A stretch of 64,000 bases of DNA from Lingula anatina. Taxonomy: Eukaryota > Brachiopoda > Lingulata > Lingulida > Lingulidae. The notes under the pieces are model-generated. The model did not search any database and had not been told where the DNA came from. It was given only the letters and a program-made list of their open reading frames with translations. The stretch spans positions 62,001 through 126,000 of the forward strand of contig NW_019775928.1 in the NCBI RefSeq assembly GCF_001039355.2. The letters run 5' to 3'. Shown here piece after piece: positions 47,007 through 59,416 of this stretch. The position numbers were made by a program, and so were the translations under genes. Each line of letters starts with the position of its first letter. The first letter of the stretch is position 1.

Positions 47007-48675
47007 GTGTATAGAGATTGGGCATGTTTTAACATATAAAATGCAATGTGTAGTATCTGTACTACATGTGTTATTTTATTCATTTGATTTTTAAAAATTA
47101 TGTAAATCAAGATGACAGAGTTTTTTTTTTTTTTTTTTGCTTAAGGTGTGTGATTACTATGTGAAGAAAATGGCTAGCTTAAGAACCCCTCTCACCCCTA
47201 CCCCCNTTAGAAAAAGTGACTAGCAAAGGTCCTCATGTCCATGGAAGCATGGACAAAATTACGTAATTATGTCCAAGATGGAAGCTAAAAGTCACACCTT
47301 GAAAATGCCAATCTGTGAAATATGAACATCCCCCCCCCCCCCAAAAAAAAATGAAAAGAAAAAAGAAAGATATTATTTAAAAGAAATATCTCCGAAGTAA
47401 AGTGTAAGATATGACGTCTTCTACTTGTGTATTTTTCGTGACCTCTTGGGCATTTTTGAGACATTTCCTTTTTTTTTTTTTGATAAACAGAGGGTAACGA
47501 CACGCCTACAGGATTGTAAAAAAAATTTACTCCCTTCACTCAAGGACTAGACTCCAAACATTTCAGTCACTCCTCTTACCGGTAAATCTCCATATTTGCC
47601 ATTCTAAAAAGCAGGATATGTCCCGTGCTATCCAGAGTTTTAGTTAGTTATGGGTACCCTCTACCGAGCCGCAGTTATTATTGTGGACATTTTGGCCGAC
47701 ATCAGACTAAAATGACTGTCTATTTAATAGAGACAATAACTGTGAATATCTGTGGAAAATCAATCCCCAATCAGTTATGGGGATGTCCAAGTTAAATACC
47801 TACTAGTGTTTTTTTTTTCTTTTCTTTTTGTTTTTTAGCTGGAGTGAACTGATGACATTACATACTGAGCAATGTTATGCACAAGTCCCTTGCAGCTCTT
47901 AGTTAACCGCTGTTTAATGCGACATGAAAAACGAAAGCGAAATAATGTTGCGTGCAAACGTCCCAACTTTAAAATCAGTAACAACCGCAGATGAAAAAGT
48001 GTGAGCAATATAATGCGATTTATATTTTAAGGCAACATCTTTAGTTTTGTTAAGACTTACCCTTAGATTTTTCTCCTAACCTGGTAATGTCTGAAGGTGA
48101 CCCTAAAATAATACCGCAAAGGCTGCCAAAATTGACAGTTTGTTTAACGGGTACGCCCGACCCTCATTTGGGGTTTATGAAACAAAAAATGATTTAAAAA
48201 AAACACCGTGACTTAAACATTCACTCCTTGAAATAAATAAATAAATTATTAAATTAATAAATAAATGACAAAATAACTGCCGGTCCTAATAATTATCTTC
48301 TGTGCTAGCTAAACATTTTGGTTCAAAGGTTAAAAAAGTCTATTGACCCTGTTTACAGAAAAGCGCCCCTCGTCAACTAAATTATCAATTCTTCTAGCCT
48401 CCCACCAACCACTGAATGACTTCTTGACGTAATTTACATGTATGAATGCATGTCAGGTACTGTTACTGTACGTTGCTATGCCAACACGCTGAATATGCAA
48501 CCTCCTGTTGACTTAAAACTCACTAGTCGTGGTTTCGTCATTCTGAAGGGGTCACATTGAGAATTTAATTTTATAGGAATGAATGGATGAGCTTTTTTAT
48601 TTAACTGTGGTAGATTTAGATATAGGGTGAGCAGGAAAAAATTAAATTTTTTCTAAGGCAGCTCATAGATAAGTA

Positions 48676-48913
48676 CACACACTGGTCAATAGAAGTGTCA
48701 CCCCCTGAATCAGAGTAATCAAAGTTATAATGCCTGGTCTACTTATAATGCGACTAATGAGTATAAAACCGCTGTACCATGGAATCGTATTGTTGGTATT
48801 TTTGTGAAATTTGATGTTAATAAAATGATACCAGGAGCATATCATTCCACAGTCATTTATCTCCCCCAAAGTACTGGTTCAGTAGGGGTGACACTTCTTT
48901 TGTCCATTGTGTG
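48676..48913. mobile_element. 238 bp MITE with TA target-site duplication
   Basis: The left end CACACACTGGTCAATAGAAG, then TGTCACCCC, is inverted at the right end as GGGGTGACACTTC...TTGTCCATTGTGTG. TA flanks both ends (48674-48675 and 48914-48915). The interior shows no transposase. The terminal GTGTCACCCC-type repeat and TA duplication fit a non-autonomous Tc1/mariner-group element. Confidence 0.8.
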
Positions 48914-49373
48914 TAGTTTCTTTTTCTTACTGCTCAAACACTAAAAAACTTGTCATGAAATTCTCAAAGATGGCTGCAGTCTTAATTTTAAAATGATGCC
49001 CCGTAAGTAAGCCCAATTTATGATTTTATCTGACTTCTAGAAGCGCAGAAAAAACAGCGATATATCTTGTTACTAAAATGCGACCTCTACTCGTACAGGT
49101 ATGTGGCTTTCAGTTGAATGATACAGGTTTAACAAATTTCGCTCATGACAACAGGTAGGCCCTACACAAGGCAGCTGAGATAGAATGGAAATAAAGGCTT
49201 TCAGGGAATTTGCTTATGTAGATAAGTACTCTTGTTACGCACACTGTAGGGCCTATAATGGATGATACATTTTAGTACAGTGTGAGACAGTATAATGTTT
49301 TTTTTAAACTTAACGGGGCCTAAATGGCACAAAAGAAACAGACAGACAGACAGACAGACAAATGTCAGATGCT

Positions 49374-49549
49374 GGGGCGGATCCAGATATAGGCCCTATT
49401 ACCTGACAGTCTTCCAAATTTTTTTGTTGATCTATCCTCCATTTTTGACCGTCTTCCGACAGAAAAAAATTAGATACCTGTCAATGTAGAATGAAAATAT
49501 AACCGTCTTCGGGAAAACCCAGAAGACGGCCTCAATCTGCGCCTGAGAT
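49374..49549. repeat. Dispersed repeat family, copy 2
   Basis: This matches 6728-6888 in the same orientation over about 165 bp. Shared blocks include CAGTCTTCCAAAT-like, CCGTCTTCCGACAGAAAAAA, TAGATACCTGTCAAT and CCCAGAAGACGGCCTCAATC. It ends about 200 bp before the NOP2 start codon. Confidence 0.7.
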
Positions 49550-49635
49550 GCTCGCATTAGATGCCCACCCCTTGTCGTTTCCATTTCGTTGCAGTTGGTG
49601 AGACAAAATGTGTCACACCTAGCCTATTTCACGAA

Positions 49636-49647
49636 TGCGCATGCGTA
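49636..49647. promoter_or_regulatory. NRF1-like site in the NOP2 promoter region
   Basis: TGCGCATGCGTA matches the NRF1 consensus YGCGCAYGCGCR at 11 of 12 positions and lies 103 bp upstream of the NOP2 start codon. NRF1 sites are common in promoters of housekeeping and ribosome-biogenesis genes. No TATA box is evident nearby. Confidence 0.45.
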
Positions 49648-49749
49648 CAGGGTAGTATCTCACATGTGCTTCCGGTATTAGCACATGGAAGTGCTACGAA
49701 CTGGGTGACGGTGTTGAAGCTCTGTTAGCCACGATTAGCAAATTACCCA

Positions 49750-52700
49750 ATGGGTAGAAAGCGTGCTTTAGACACGGAAAGGCCCAAAAAGGGCCCTGGG
49801 CGGAAAGCGAAGAAACAGAAACCACCAGAGTTACCAAGACAGCTGCGGAAGGAAGGTAAACTTGCCGGCACTTAAAACATTACTAGTAACACTAACAGCA
49901 GAAGTTGTAACGTTGGTGTAACACCAAATATATGTTACTGTGGCTATTTTTACCACTTCTACAACTACTTCTACCATTACCATTACTTTCAGTCAGTGAA
50001 GCCAAGCAGAAAGCTCTGGGTAGCCGTGCTAAGAAACGGTTGAAGAAGAGACTGGCTAAGAAAGAGGAGGCACTAAAGGAAGCTGTTAAAGCCACAGAAT
50101 TAAAGAAGAAGAGAGAACAGCTGCAGGGAAGCGATGGGGAGAGTGAAGGGAGCGCTGACAGTGGTGAGTTGGAGCTCATTTTTTTATTGCAAGTGTATTT
50201 TTAGTATTTTAAAGCTTTAGTCCAGATTTTAAAACTCTATAGATTTATGTATCGATTGTTGTAGTTATAACTGCCACTGCATATATAGTAATAATAATAA
50301 TAATAATAAAGTTTGCTTTTGAACAGCGGTTTTACTTCTTATTAAGCATGTACTTTGATTAAAAGTGTAAGAAAACTGATTAAACACAGCAAATATTTAA
50401 TGATCCATCTCTTAAACTCTGTGCAATGTCACTTTAATTCCAGATGAGGCCCAGGCATTCACAGACGAGAACAGTAAGTGGCTGAAGCCAGTCAAAAAGA
50501 AAAAGTTGCCTGTGGATAGTGAGGAAGATGAAGATGAAGAAGAGGAGGAAGAAGGGGAGGATGAAGAAAATGAGGATGGAAGAGAGGATGAGGAGCTAGA
50601 AGGGGTGAGTGCTGATTTGGGGATTTGTCTTTTAATGTGAGAGATTTTTTTGCCAAATCAAGTTGCAGCACAGACTTAATAAATTTATTTATTTATTTAT
50701 TCATTATATATACTTGCCACTCACCAAGTTGAACATAAAAAAGTAACTTCAAAAAAAATCTCTGTGTTGAGTACAATACAATAATTTACGTATGTTAGAA
50801 ACCAAGAGGAGTCGTGCTTACCTGTAAATCTGGTGGCATTCAGCAAGAGTCCCCATGGCATCAGTGAGGGCATAAGCTGGATCAACAGATTTCATTCTGA
50901 ATGGCCCTTGTAACTGGTTCTCTACTTGTTAACTTTGTGAAGCATAAACTCATCCAACCAGCGTTAACGTAATCTTTTTTTTATTGTGAACAGTCCGACC
51001 TGTTTGAAATGGAGGCTGAGAAGGCAGGGAGTGATGAAGATGAGGAAGAGGAAAGTAGAGAGGATGAAGAAGAAGAAGATGACAGTGATGCTGAAATACC
51101 AGCAGATGATTTTGGTGCTGAAGCTGAAAGTGATGATGATGATGATGATGATGAAGAAGAAGAAGAGGTATAGTTCAGTAAGAAATATATGAACAAATGA
51201 AACAATGAAATACATTATTACTTACCACTGTGTTGATATTTTTTCATATAGCTCTTTTGACATGATTTTAATGATCCCTTTCTCAGTCTGTTCAAAAGCA
51301 ATTTCTTAAACTGCCTCTTTGTGTGCCATTAGTAGGTGCAGCATCGAAATGCACTTTACTAATTTAGAATAGGGAGGGGAGAAAATGGAAAGTAATTCTG
51401 GAAAGCCACACTGAAAAATAGCACTCATGAAAATTAAATAGAAAAAATAATATTTTGTCTATCTCCTTACACACAATATTCTGGTAAATGTAAAGAGGTC
51501 GGATTAATTATTTGCTACATATGGTAACATGATTGCCTTAATTTATAGGAGCTACCTGTAGAGAAAGCTGCAAAGAAGCTGAAAAAAAAGCAAGAGAAAG
51601 AGAGAAAAATGGCGGAGGAAGAGCTCCAGACCAACATCGCCCAAACGGACGTGTTCACGCTTCCAAGTGGACAGGAAGTAGAGAAGGAAGATATCCTTTT
51701 GTCTAGATGATTTGGGGGCAGAGTTCACTCAAAAAACTTAATATCAAAATTTTATAAATAAATTCAATATGAATTTTACCCAATAGATATATAAATGATC
51801 CTTAACTGTCCCCACCTGTCCAACCCCCAGACCTGGCTCTGGTACAGCAGAGAATGAAGGACATTCTGCAGGTCCTTGGAGACTTCAAGGCACGGAGAGA
51901 GGAAGGAAGGTAAGTTAAGGCTGACCCCTTACTAATACCTACTTTCTTTGTACAATTTTCTGACATAATTATAAAATATAGGCTCCACCTTAAATAGCCA
52001 AATAAAATAAAAATCTGTTTGTATTTTGCCAGTTGGGCATTTACAAGATGAAAAAAGTGGTCTTTTTGGTAAATAGTAGCTTATGTTGGAAGTATTCATG
52101 CACATTTTTCTTTATTTTATTCAGGACAAGGAAGGAGTATGTGGAACAGTTAATCCGAGATCTGTGCCTGTATTACAGTTACAATACATTCCTTATGGAA
52201 AAATTGCTGGACTTGTTTCCACATGAGGTACAATTGTGTTGTTTTCTCAAGCAGTCTCAACTAACACATTCACTTGTAGTCATGTGAGGTTGGATTGTGT
52301 TGTGATCTCAACCAGTCAACTGAATCATTTGGTTGATATAATTCTTTATCTGTGTCTCAGATAGCCCTGTATTTCTACAGATAATTGATCACTTGCAAAT
52401 CCTAATTGTCAACATTTAGAGATAGTGAGTGCTTTCCTTTTGTACTGCATGATTAAAATAGTAAGCAGTGTAAAAAGAAAAATTCTCTCGAAATCTAATA
52501 AGGCTGTTTGTGCATTCTAGATGTTTAGTCAGAAGTGATAATGGAAAAAGCATCATGTAATTTTGTTTCATTTCCACAGATAATAGAATTCCTGGAGGCC
52601 AATGAAGTACAGAGACCTGTCACCATACGATGTAATACACTGAAGACACGGAGGAGGGATCTGGCACAGGTAAAAAAAAACGTAACATTCGCATTCTTGT

Positions 52701-55700
52701 AGCAGCTGATGTGACACGGCCAATTATATATGCAAATTTTGTTTAAGAAGCATACTCTGTCACTCTGGTCAACTATTCTTTCCATCTAGTTGCATCTTGT
52801 ATCTTTTAAATGCTATCTTCATAATGTAATGGATAAGTAATTTGTTTCGGTACTAGCATTGCAGTATTATTTTTAGTCTTTTTTATATCTTTTTTTTTCA
52901 GGCACTTATCAATCGTGGGATGAATCTGGACCCTGTAGGCAAGTGGTCTAAGGTGGGCCTCGTAGTCTACGACTCACAGGTGCCCGTAGGTATGTTTGCA
53001 CAGGCTTTTGGGGATTATCAGTATATGTTGGAAGAAGTCTGCAATTTTTTAAAGATCTGGAGGGCTTTCTTGTAGAATTTGGAAGTATTTGGCTTGCTTA
53101 TTCCTATGTACCTTTAATTTTTTTTTTTTTTTAAGATAAGTACAAAGTTTAACCTTGTCATTTTAAAAGATATACTGAGTTTTGAGTGCTGAATAGATTT
53201 TTTTTACATGTTTGTAACTTATTTACATCAGGAGCAACCCCAGAGTACCTTGCTGGTCACTACATGATCCAGGGAGCGTCCAGTTTTCTGCCCGTCATGG
53301 CGCTGGCGCCACAAGTTAATGAGCGCGTACTGGACATGGCTGCAGCACCTGGAGGGAAGACTACATATATAGGTTATTGTGAATAATAACAACTAGGAAA
53401 GATAGCAAAACTGTATCATACGCTGGGGTAGCGCTAGCAATTTTTTTCACTAAGCCAAATCACCACGTTTTTGTCAATTTGTTATCAAAATGGTTGTAAT
53501 TTGGCACATGTAAAACATGTAAAATCAAGCCCTTTTTCTTTAGCCAATTTAAGTCAGTTTTAGCATTTGGCTAAATTGGCAAGTGTTAGCGCTACCCCAG
53601 ATACGGTATGAACAAGCAGCCTTTATTAATGTCAAAGTGAATGTTTTGATTCATCCAGCTTTAATGGCGGATGCTGATGGAAATCTAATTTGATAACTGG
53701 CTTCACTTCACTTTATTTTGATACGCTTTGACAATATAAATGGAAAATGTTTGATATCTGTACCAACACCTTAACTGCTTTGATCAAGCAATTATAACCG
53801 AATCTGTGCCACAATTAATCTCAGTTTTTATTCTACAGTTTTCAGCTAATGGTCTAAAACAGAATTCAGACCACTTTTAGTCCAGTATTTTATCTTGTCA
53901 GGAATTTAGCCATAACATTTCTTTTTGTCCTGTTATCTAGCTGCCCTAATGAAAAACACAGGCACGCTTTTTGCCAATGACCCCAGTGCGGAGAGGGCAA
54001 AAGCCATCGTAGGGAACATACACAGAATGGGTATCTCCAATACCATAGTCTGCACCCATGATGGAAGGAAGTTCCCAGAGGTAAACTGACCAACTCTCTC
54101 TCTCTCGTCAAAATATACCATTTTCTTACTGATATTTTCTCAAAAGAAATTTTCATGTAGGAATTTTAAAGAGATTGTACAAAGTCATGAAGTTCACAGG
54201 ATGATTTCAAAGCTTACTATTTTTTTTCCAGATCATCACAGGCTTTGACAGGGTGCTCCTTGACGCCCCTTGTAGTGGCACGGGAGTCATCGCGAAGGAC
54301 CCAGCTGTCAAAGCCAGCAAGGTAAGGCTTGGCACTATGTCTGAAATGGTAGTGACAATAGGCCGACACAGACATATATATGAGTAATAGGACTTCTACT
54401 GCCATAACTAGAAATAAGCTTGATATATCATATACCACCTTGGCCCTAACAATATATATAATAAGCCTGATATATCATATACCACCTTGGCCCCAACAAT
54501 ATATATAATAAGCCTGATATATCATGTACCACCTTGGCCCCAACAATATATATAATAAGCCTGATATATCATGTACCACCTTGGCCCCAACAATGACCCC
54601 TTTATAAAAACTGCCACAGAAACTCCTAGAGGGCCACTATATAACATTAACCTATTGAGGTTCTAGGGCCCTTCAATACATTTGCTACATACGTCAAGCA
54701 CTAGGGCCCCTTGTACCATTTTCCACTTGGTCCTGCCAAATTTAAAACTTCCATTACAGTAAACAGTAGTGCCTGTGTCGCAAGCATACCCTAATGACTT
54801 AAAACCTTTCAATTTGTTTGTTTTTATTTAAGATTTAATTTATCTTTTTTTTTTCCTTTCAGGATGAGAAGGACATTCAGCGGTGTTCGCACATCCAGAA
54901 GCAGCTGATCTTGGCTGCCATTGACTGCTGCGATGCCAAGAGTAAGACTGGCGGCTACGTAACCTACTCTACCTGCTCCATATTGGTGAGTATAGGAACT
55001 GGGCGGAAGAGCTTATTAGGTACTCGAAAGGAGACACACATGTACTCTGTCTTTATGAGTAACACTACTACACACAGATCAATTTTCATCAGAATGTTGA
55101 TAGCCATTGTTGCCTTGCAGGTGGAAGAGAATGAGTGGGTGATTGACTTCGCCCTGAAGAAGAGGAACGTCAAGCTTGTCCCCACTGGTCTGGACTTTGG
55201 TAGAGAAGGATTTACACAGTAAGTGCAAGCAGAATAGATAAATTTATTTGGATATTTGTAAATGGCAATTTTCCCTTATATGCAATAATTGGTTATAAAT
55301 CTAAAAATGAAGGGGTGGTTTTCTTTACTAGGGCTCATGAATGTAGTATTTTTGAAATGCCAAACAACATAGATATTTATTTCTGTTTTTATTTCGTTCT
55401 TTGCAGATTCAAACAACATCGGTTTCACCCCACCATGAAATTGACCCGTCGCTTCTACCCACACACCCATAACTTGGATGGGTTCTTTGTGGCCAAGCTA
55501 AAGAAGTTCTCGAACAAGAAACCTGTCTTTGGTAAGAGCTTGTCTTGTAGTGCTGACATCTTTTGTAAATTTAAGCATGATTTTATACTATCATATTCAC
55601 ACAAATGTGCACAGATATACATGTACATCTATATACATGTGTGCGTAATATGAATCGTAAATTTGATATCAGATCCTCTATGGACTTTTTAAAAAGTTCT

Positions 55701-56512
55701 TTGAAATTTCAGAAGATAAAAAGGGTGAGGAAGAGGAAGAGGAAAATGAGGAGGATGAGGAAGAGATGGAGGTAGACCAGGATGATAATGAGGAGGACGA
55801 AGAGAGTGAAGATGGTGAAGAGGAGGAGGAGGATGAAGACGAGGAGGAGGATGAAGAGAGTGATGATGGTGAAGAGGAGGAGGAGGATGAAGAGGAGAAG
55901 GATGAAAGTGAAAGTGAAACTGAAAATGTACCAGTTGGAAAAAAGAAAAAGAAAGCATCAGAAAGTGTTAAGAGTACGAAACCAACAGGTGCTTCGAGTA
56001 AAGTTGGCAAGAATGATAAACAGAATGTAAAAAAGAAAAGCGGACAAGACCAAGCTCAAACCACTGGGACCAAGAAAGTTGACAAAAATGTAACAAATAA
56101 GAAATCAGTTGAGAGCGCAGCTCCTAAGATGAATGGACTTGGCAAAAAGAAGGACAGAAAGGAAAAGAAAGTAACTAATATTGAGGTTCCCGATAGAAAA
56201 GTGAAATCTTCACAGGCTAAAAGTAAAAAAAATAAAGCTGATAAAGTCGAGACAAAGGGCAAATCACCCAAAGTTACAGCGCCAGTTGTGACAGAAACAG
56301 TTAAAAGTCCAGATGCAAAAGGACAACAAAAGAAAATGAAACAGTCTGCTGAATCACCAAAGCTGGAAATGACTCCTGTCAAAACTCCCAAATCTCAAAA
56401 GAAGCTTGCTAAAGACACTCCTGCAGGGAAAGATTTGAGTGATAAGAAAAATAAAAGGAAATCTGGTGCTGGAATAGCTGGCAGTGTCAAGAAGTCCAAA
56501 AAGGCAGATTAA
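49750..56512 (+). CDS. NOP2: Nucleolar rRNA (cytosine-5) methyltransferase NOP2 / NSUN1
   Basis: Sixteen exons join to 2646 nt and 881 residues: 49750-49855, 49993-50163, 50444-50604, 50994-51167, 51549-51690, 51816-51909, 52125-52227, 52580-52669, 52902-52989, 53232-53372, 53941-54080, 54232-54321, 54863-54985, 55121-55218, 55407-55531 and 55713-56512. The N-terminus is basic, then acidic (exons 3-4). The SAM-dependent core has [10 protein letters not shown] (411-420), DAPCSGTG with Cys484 and YSTCSI with Cys538. These are the two cysteines used by NSUN-type m5C methyltransferases, where the TCS cysteine attacks C6 and the PC cysteine aids release. The C-terminus (from about 617) is an acidic run and then a Lys-rich, low-complexity tail, as in animal NOP2. 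Known NOP2 methylates large-subunit rRNA in the nucleolus and supports 60S assembly. The fifth intron is AT-AC. The SAM motif has AAA where many relatives have CCA. Confidence 0.95.
51691..51815 (+). other. NOP2: U12-type AT-AC intron of NOP2
   Basis: The intron begins ATATCCTTTT, the U12 5' splice-site consensus, and ends CCCCAC. A branch site GATCCTTAAC lies about 11 nt before the end, within the usual U12 spacing. Using it keeps the frame (GAAG|CTGTC, E-K-E-A-V-Q). No GT-AG pair here gives an equally good reading, although a CAG follows 15 nt later. The human gene for P120 (NOP2) is a classic case of an AT-AC intron, so this is a conserved minor intron. Confidence 0.88.
54416..54594. repeat. 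47 bp minisatellite in a NOP2 intron, about 3.8 copies
   Basis: Units start AAGCCTGATATATCAT and contain ACCACCTTGGCCCCAACAAT and an AT-rich end. The first unit is the most divergent (AAGCTTG, CCCTAAC), and the last two share ATGTACC. It lies in the intron after the exon with Cys484. Confidence 0.9.
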
Positions 56513-56565
56513 TGGATAGGTGGCAGCAGTGTCATGGATACCTTTTAGATAGATGGCAGCACCAA

Positions 56566-56657
56566 AATAAAAAAAAAGATTTGGCCACATTTTTTGTGAA
56601 CTATTGCTGTTTTATTCAGCCAAATGTTAGTCAGAAAGATTATTTAAAGAAAATAAA
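56566..56657 (+). terminator. NOP2: Candidate poly(A) signals of NOP2
   Basis: AATAAA occurs at 56566-56571, 54 bp after the stop codon, and again at 56652-56657. Either could direct cleavage. No transcript data are available to choose. Confidence 0.5.
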
Positions 56658-56998
56658 TTCAATATTTGATACCAATTAAGATTTTTGCCATATACATATT
56701 TTGCGCATAAGTTGTGTGAATCGAGTACCATCTTTGGTGTCTTGTTTACTGATTATATATGGGTTTAAGAAGCTAAGACGTGACGTGATACAAATTAAGT
56801 AGCATGCTGCACATTTGACAGGCATTATATATATGATCTACAAAGAGGGACTTGTATGCGGACTGCAGTCTCATTAATAAAAGATATCTGTATTAAGAAG
56901 ATCACGAGATGTTTTGTTAGCTCGTAGAGAGAAATATTTAGGCGCTGGCACGTGCGTCTCCGCTCAACAAATAATTCGTTAACGTGGGTCGAATGACG

Positions 56999-57000
<2 letters not shown>

Positions 57001-57036
<36 letters not shown>
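57001..57036. repeat. (CT)n microsatellite
   Basis: A pure TC tract of 36 bp, downstream of NOP2. Confidence 0.95.
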
Positions 57037-57039
<3 letters not shown>

Positions 57040-59416
57040 CATTTGGTTCGAAAGGAAAATATAATGGACACTTATCATTACTTTGTTAAAAGTACACTGT
57101 GTTTCATATGTATGTTGACAGTGTAAGCACATTTCTTACATGTATCAGTACGTGAAACAGCAAGGGCATACTTATAATAGAGGCAGTTGTGACAGGAATG
57201 GTAGTCTGAGGAATGGAAGTCCAGGGTCCCAATATGATTAGTACAGGTTAGGGTTAGTCGGAGTAATGGGATAAATATATAGGAAATGTCACCTGTACAA
57301 AGCAATGGGAAGCGGACTACGGTTGTAATGTTTTTTTATTGTATTTTTATTACTACAAGACATAACTACGATATATTGAACATTTGTCTTAACGTGTATG
57401 CATATCTTTAACACTGAAACGACCTCACTCTCGGAGGAGCATACAGCCAACACGACACCGGAGTATGAAACTTCTTAATTTTCGTCACAGCATTCTACAG
57501 TTGGGATTGTCAAGCCTTGTCGTCTCTCAGATTACATAACATGTACACACGCATAATATCACAATGATGAAATCCACTCGAAACAGATAAAATGATGAAT
57601 TAAAATTGGCTTAAGAAGATTGCGGGGACTTTCGGAAATCCTTGAGAATGTGATTAGAAAGGATTTAATGATATAGAGTGTTGGTATTTATGATACCCTA
57701 AAGTTGGAGATAAGAATTTAACTGTTCATTGAAAACTTAAATCACGTCACTCCGAAACTCCCGCCATATTTCACTTTCGCTGTCTTCTATCACTCTTTTA
57801 TTTTGTAAATCTTTGGCATGAGAATAATCCCTGCACCTATTTGTGATTGTGTTCTTTGCGTATTTTTTTCTCTCCACTCGGGCATTTAGAACAGACGGGG
57901 ACAAGGTATAAATGGTAATTTATACATGTTGTCTTTCACAGTCACGGCTAGGATATATATATATATATGTTAAGCACGACTCAAAGGTAAAGCGGGCGAA
58001 TTCCCCAGCGTGGTCTTAGTACGTCTTCCCAGTAAAGGTAAAGAGGGCGAATTCCGCGGCGTATTTTTAGGACATCTACTGACACTTCTATGACACTTAC
58101 ATTCCAGTTGGTACAGCAGTAAGGTCGGAGATGTTCTGATAATTATCAGCTGAAGGCCACTGAGGACGTCAACTCAACTACTACAGAGCCGGTTTTATTT
58201 TTGTCAGTTGAAATAAGTATTGTAAAGCCGTTTGAAATCTGTGAGTTGTTACGTATAAGCTGTCAAGTAAATGTGCAAAGCAGCCTGTTTTACTCCTAAA
58301 AGAGTACACCATATAACTTATGTAAGTTTTTTTCATTTTCGTGACGATTTCAGCACTTTTCCCATATTCACTAAGGTGCACAGGTAGCATATCCAAAACC
58401 GTCCACAAATTAACGATATAAAAGCCGACTTGTAAGTGATGACTTCGATTTTCAGAAAAGGGCAGCTTGAAACAGTAAATAATCATTCCCTGTACGCTCT
58501 GCGATAGGTGCGCCCTTGATCTTGATAAAGAGAAAACTGCTGCAATTTCCAGGAATTTTTCCTTCTTAAGCTTCCCAAATACTAGTATAACGAGCTAACG
58601 CGCGTTGTTCACCTTTAACTTAAAGTATCCACGTAGATCGCCACACGGGAGACGGCGGCGTTTCTTTTGAAGTGGTATGATAATGGGGCAAAGTGACGTA
58701 AATACTTCACGGGGGGCATGCGGGGGCTCGGCGTCATACAAACGCAGGGCGATAACGCTTAAGTCGGCAACTTTGAACGACAAATAAAAAGGCGCGTATA
58801 CACCAGGCTACTTATACCGTCCAAGAGACTGTGTAAGTGAGAAAGGATAGAAATCTGGATGGCAATTAAGCCCGGCACACGCAAATTGTAGCGTTGAACC
58901 AAATTGCAGCGTTTCAGGTGCAACGCAGAAGACGGCTATTTTGGGTGGGGGCTGCACAGCACATGTCAAAGTGACTTTCTATTTTAGGTGTGCTTGTACT
59001 GGGAAGGGGTTTATTTGCAACAGAAATATCTCAACCCAAAATACAGGTACGGATTGTTTTGGTAACGCTCACATTTCGCTGAGCTAGGCCGGTAGAACAA
59101 CGATCAGAATGACGTTACGTCGCCACGTAGGATTACACGTAGTTGCGCAAAACCAGAAAAATTAACCGATGGATTTTTGCTGTGTGGACACACGCTTAAT
59201 TGTACAAACGTCTGCCAACGTAACTTGGAACAAAACTGGGTGCGTTCTATCATAGCTTTATTAAACAAAGGTAACCCTTTAAGTTGAGTGAGGACTGATC
59301 CGAACGGATGGCGTGTGAATGTGGCCATATAATGATAAAAGCCAAGAAGCAAGACTGGCCCCACGTGAATACATACGTACCTTACCACGGTAGAACAACT
59401 TAGTCCTACATACGCA

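Larger units (their letters stand above)
47007..49749. other. Intergenic and NOP2 promoter side, no gene seen
   Basis: Unique non-coding DNA except for the elements listed separately. It contains homopolymer tracts (poly-T near 47120 and 47471, poly-C near 47331), A-rich sequence near 48190-48270 and a (CAGA)n tract at 49339-49360. A single N lies near 47206. No open frame here shows a domain. Confidence 0.5.
56513..59416. other. Intergenic between NOP2 and the M13 peptidase gene
   Basis: No coding exon is seen beyond the NOP2 3' UTR. It contains a (CT)n microsatellite (57001-57036) and an imperfect direct repeat near 57984-58065 (AAAGGTAAAG(C/A)GGGCGAATTCC twice). The last few hundred bases should include the promoter and 5' UTR of the M13 gene, but I see no decisive element. 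Confidence 0.5.

Noticed and set aside
55678-56010. Ser-rich minus-strand frame opposite the last NOP2 exon
   Set aside because: It is the complement of Glu/Asp codon runs in NOP2.
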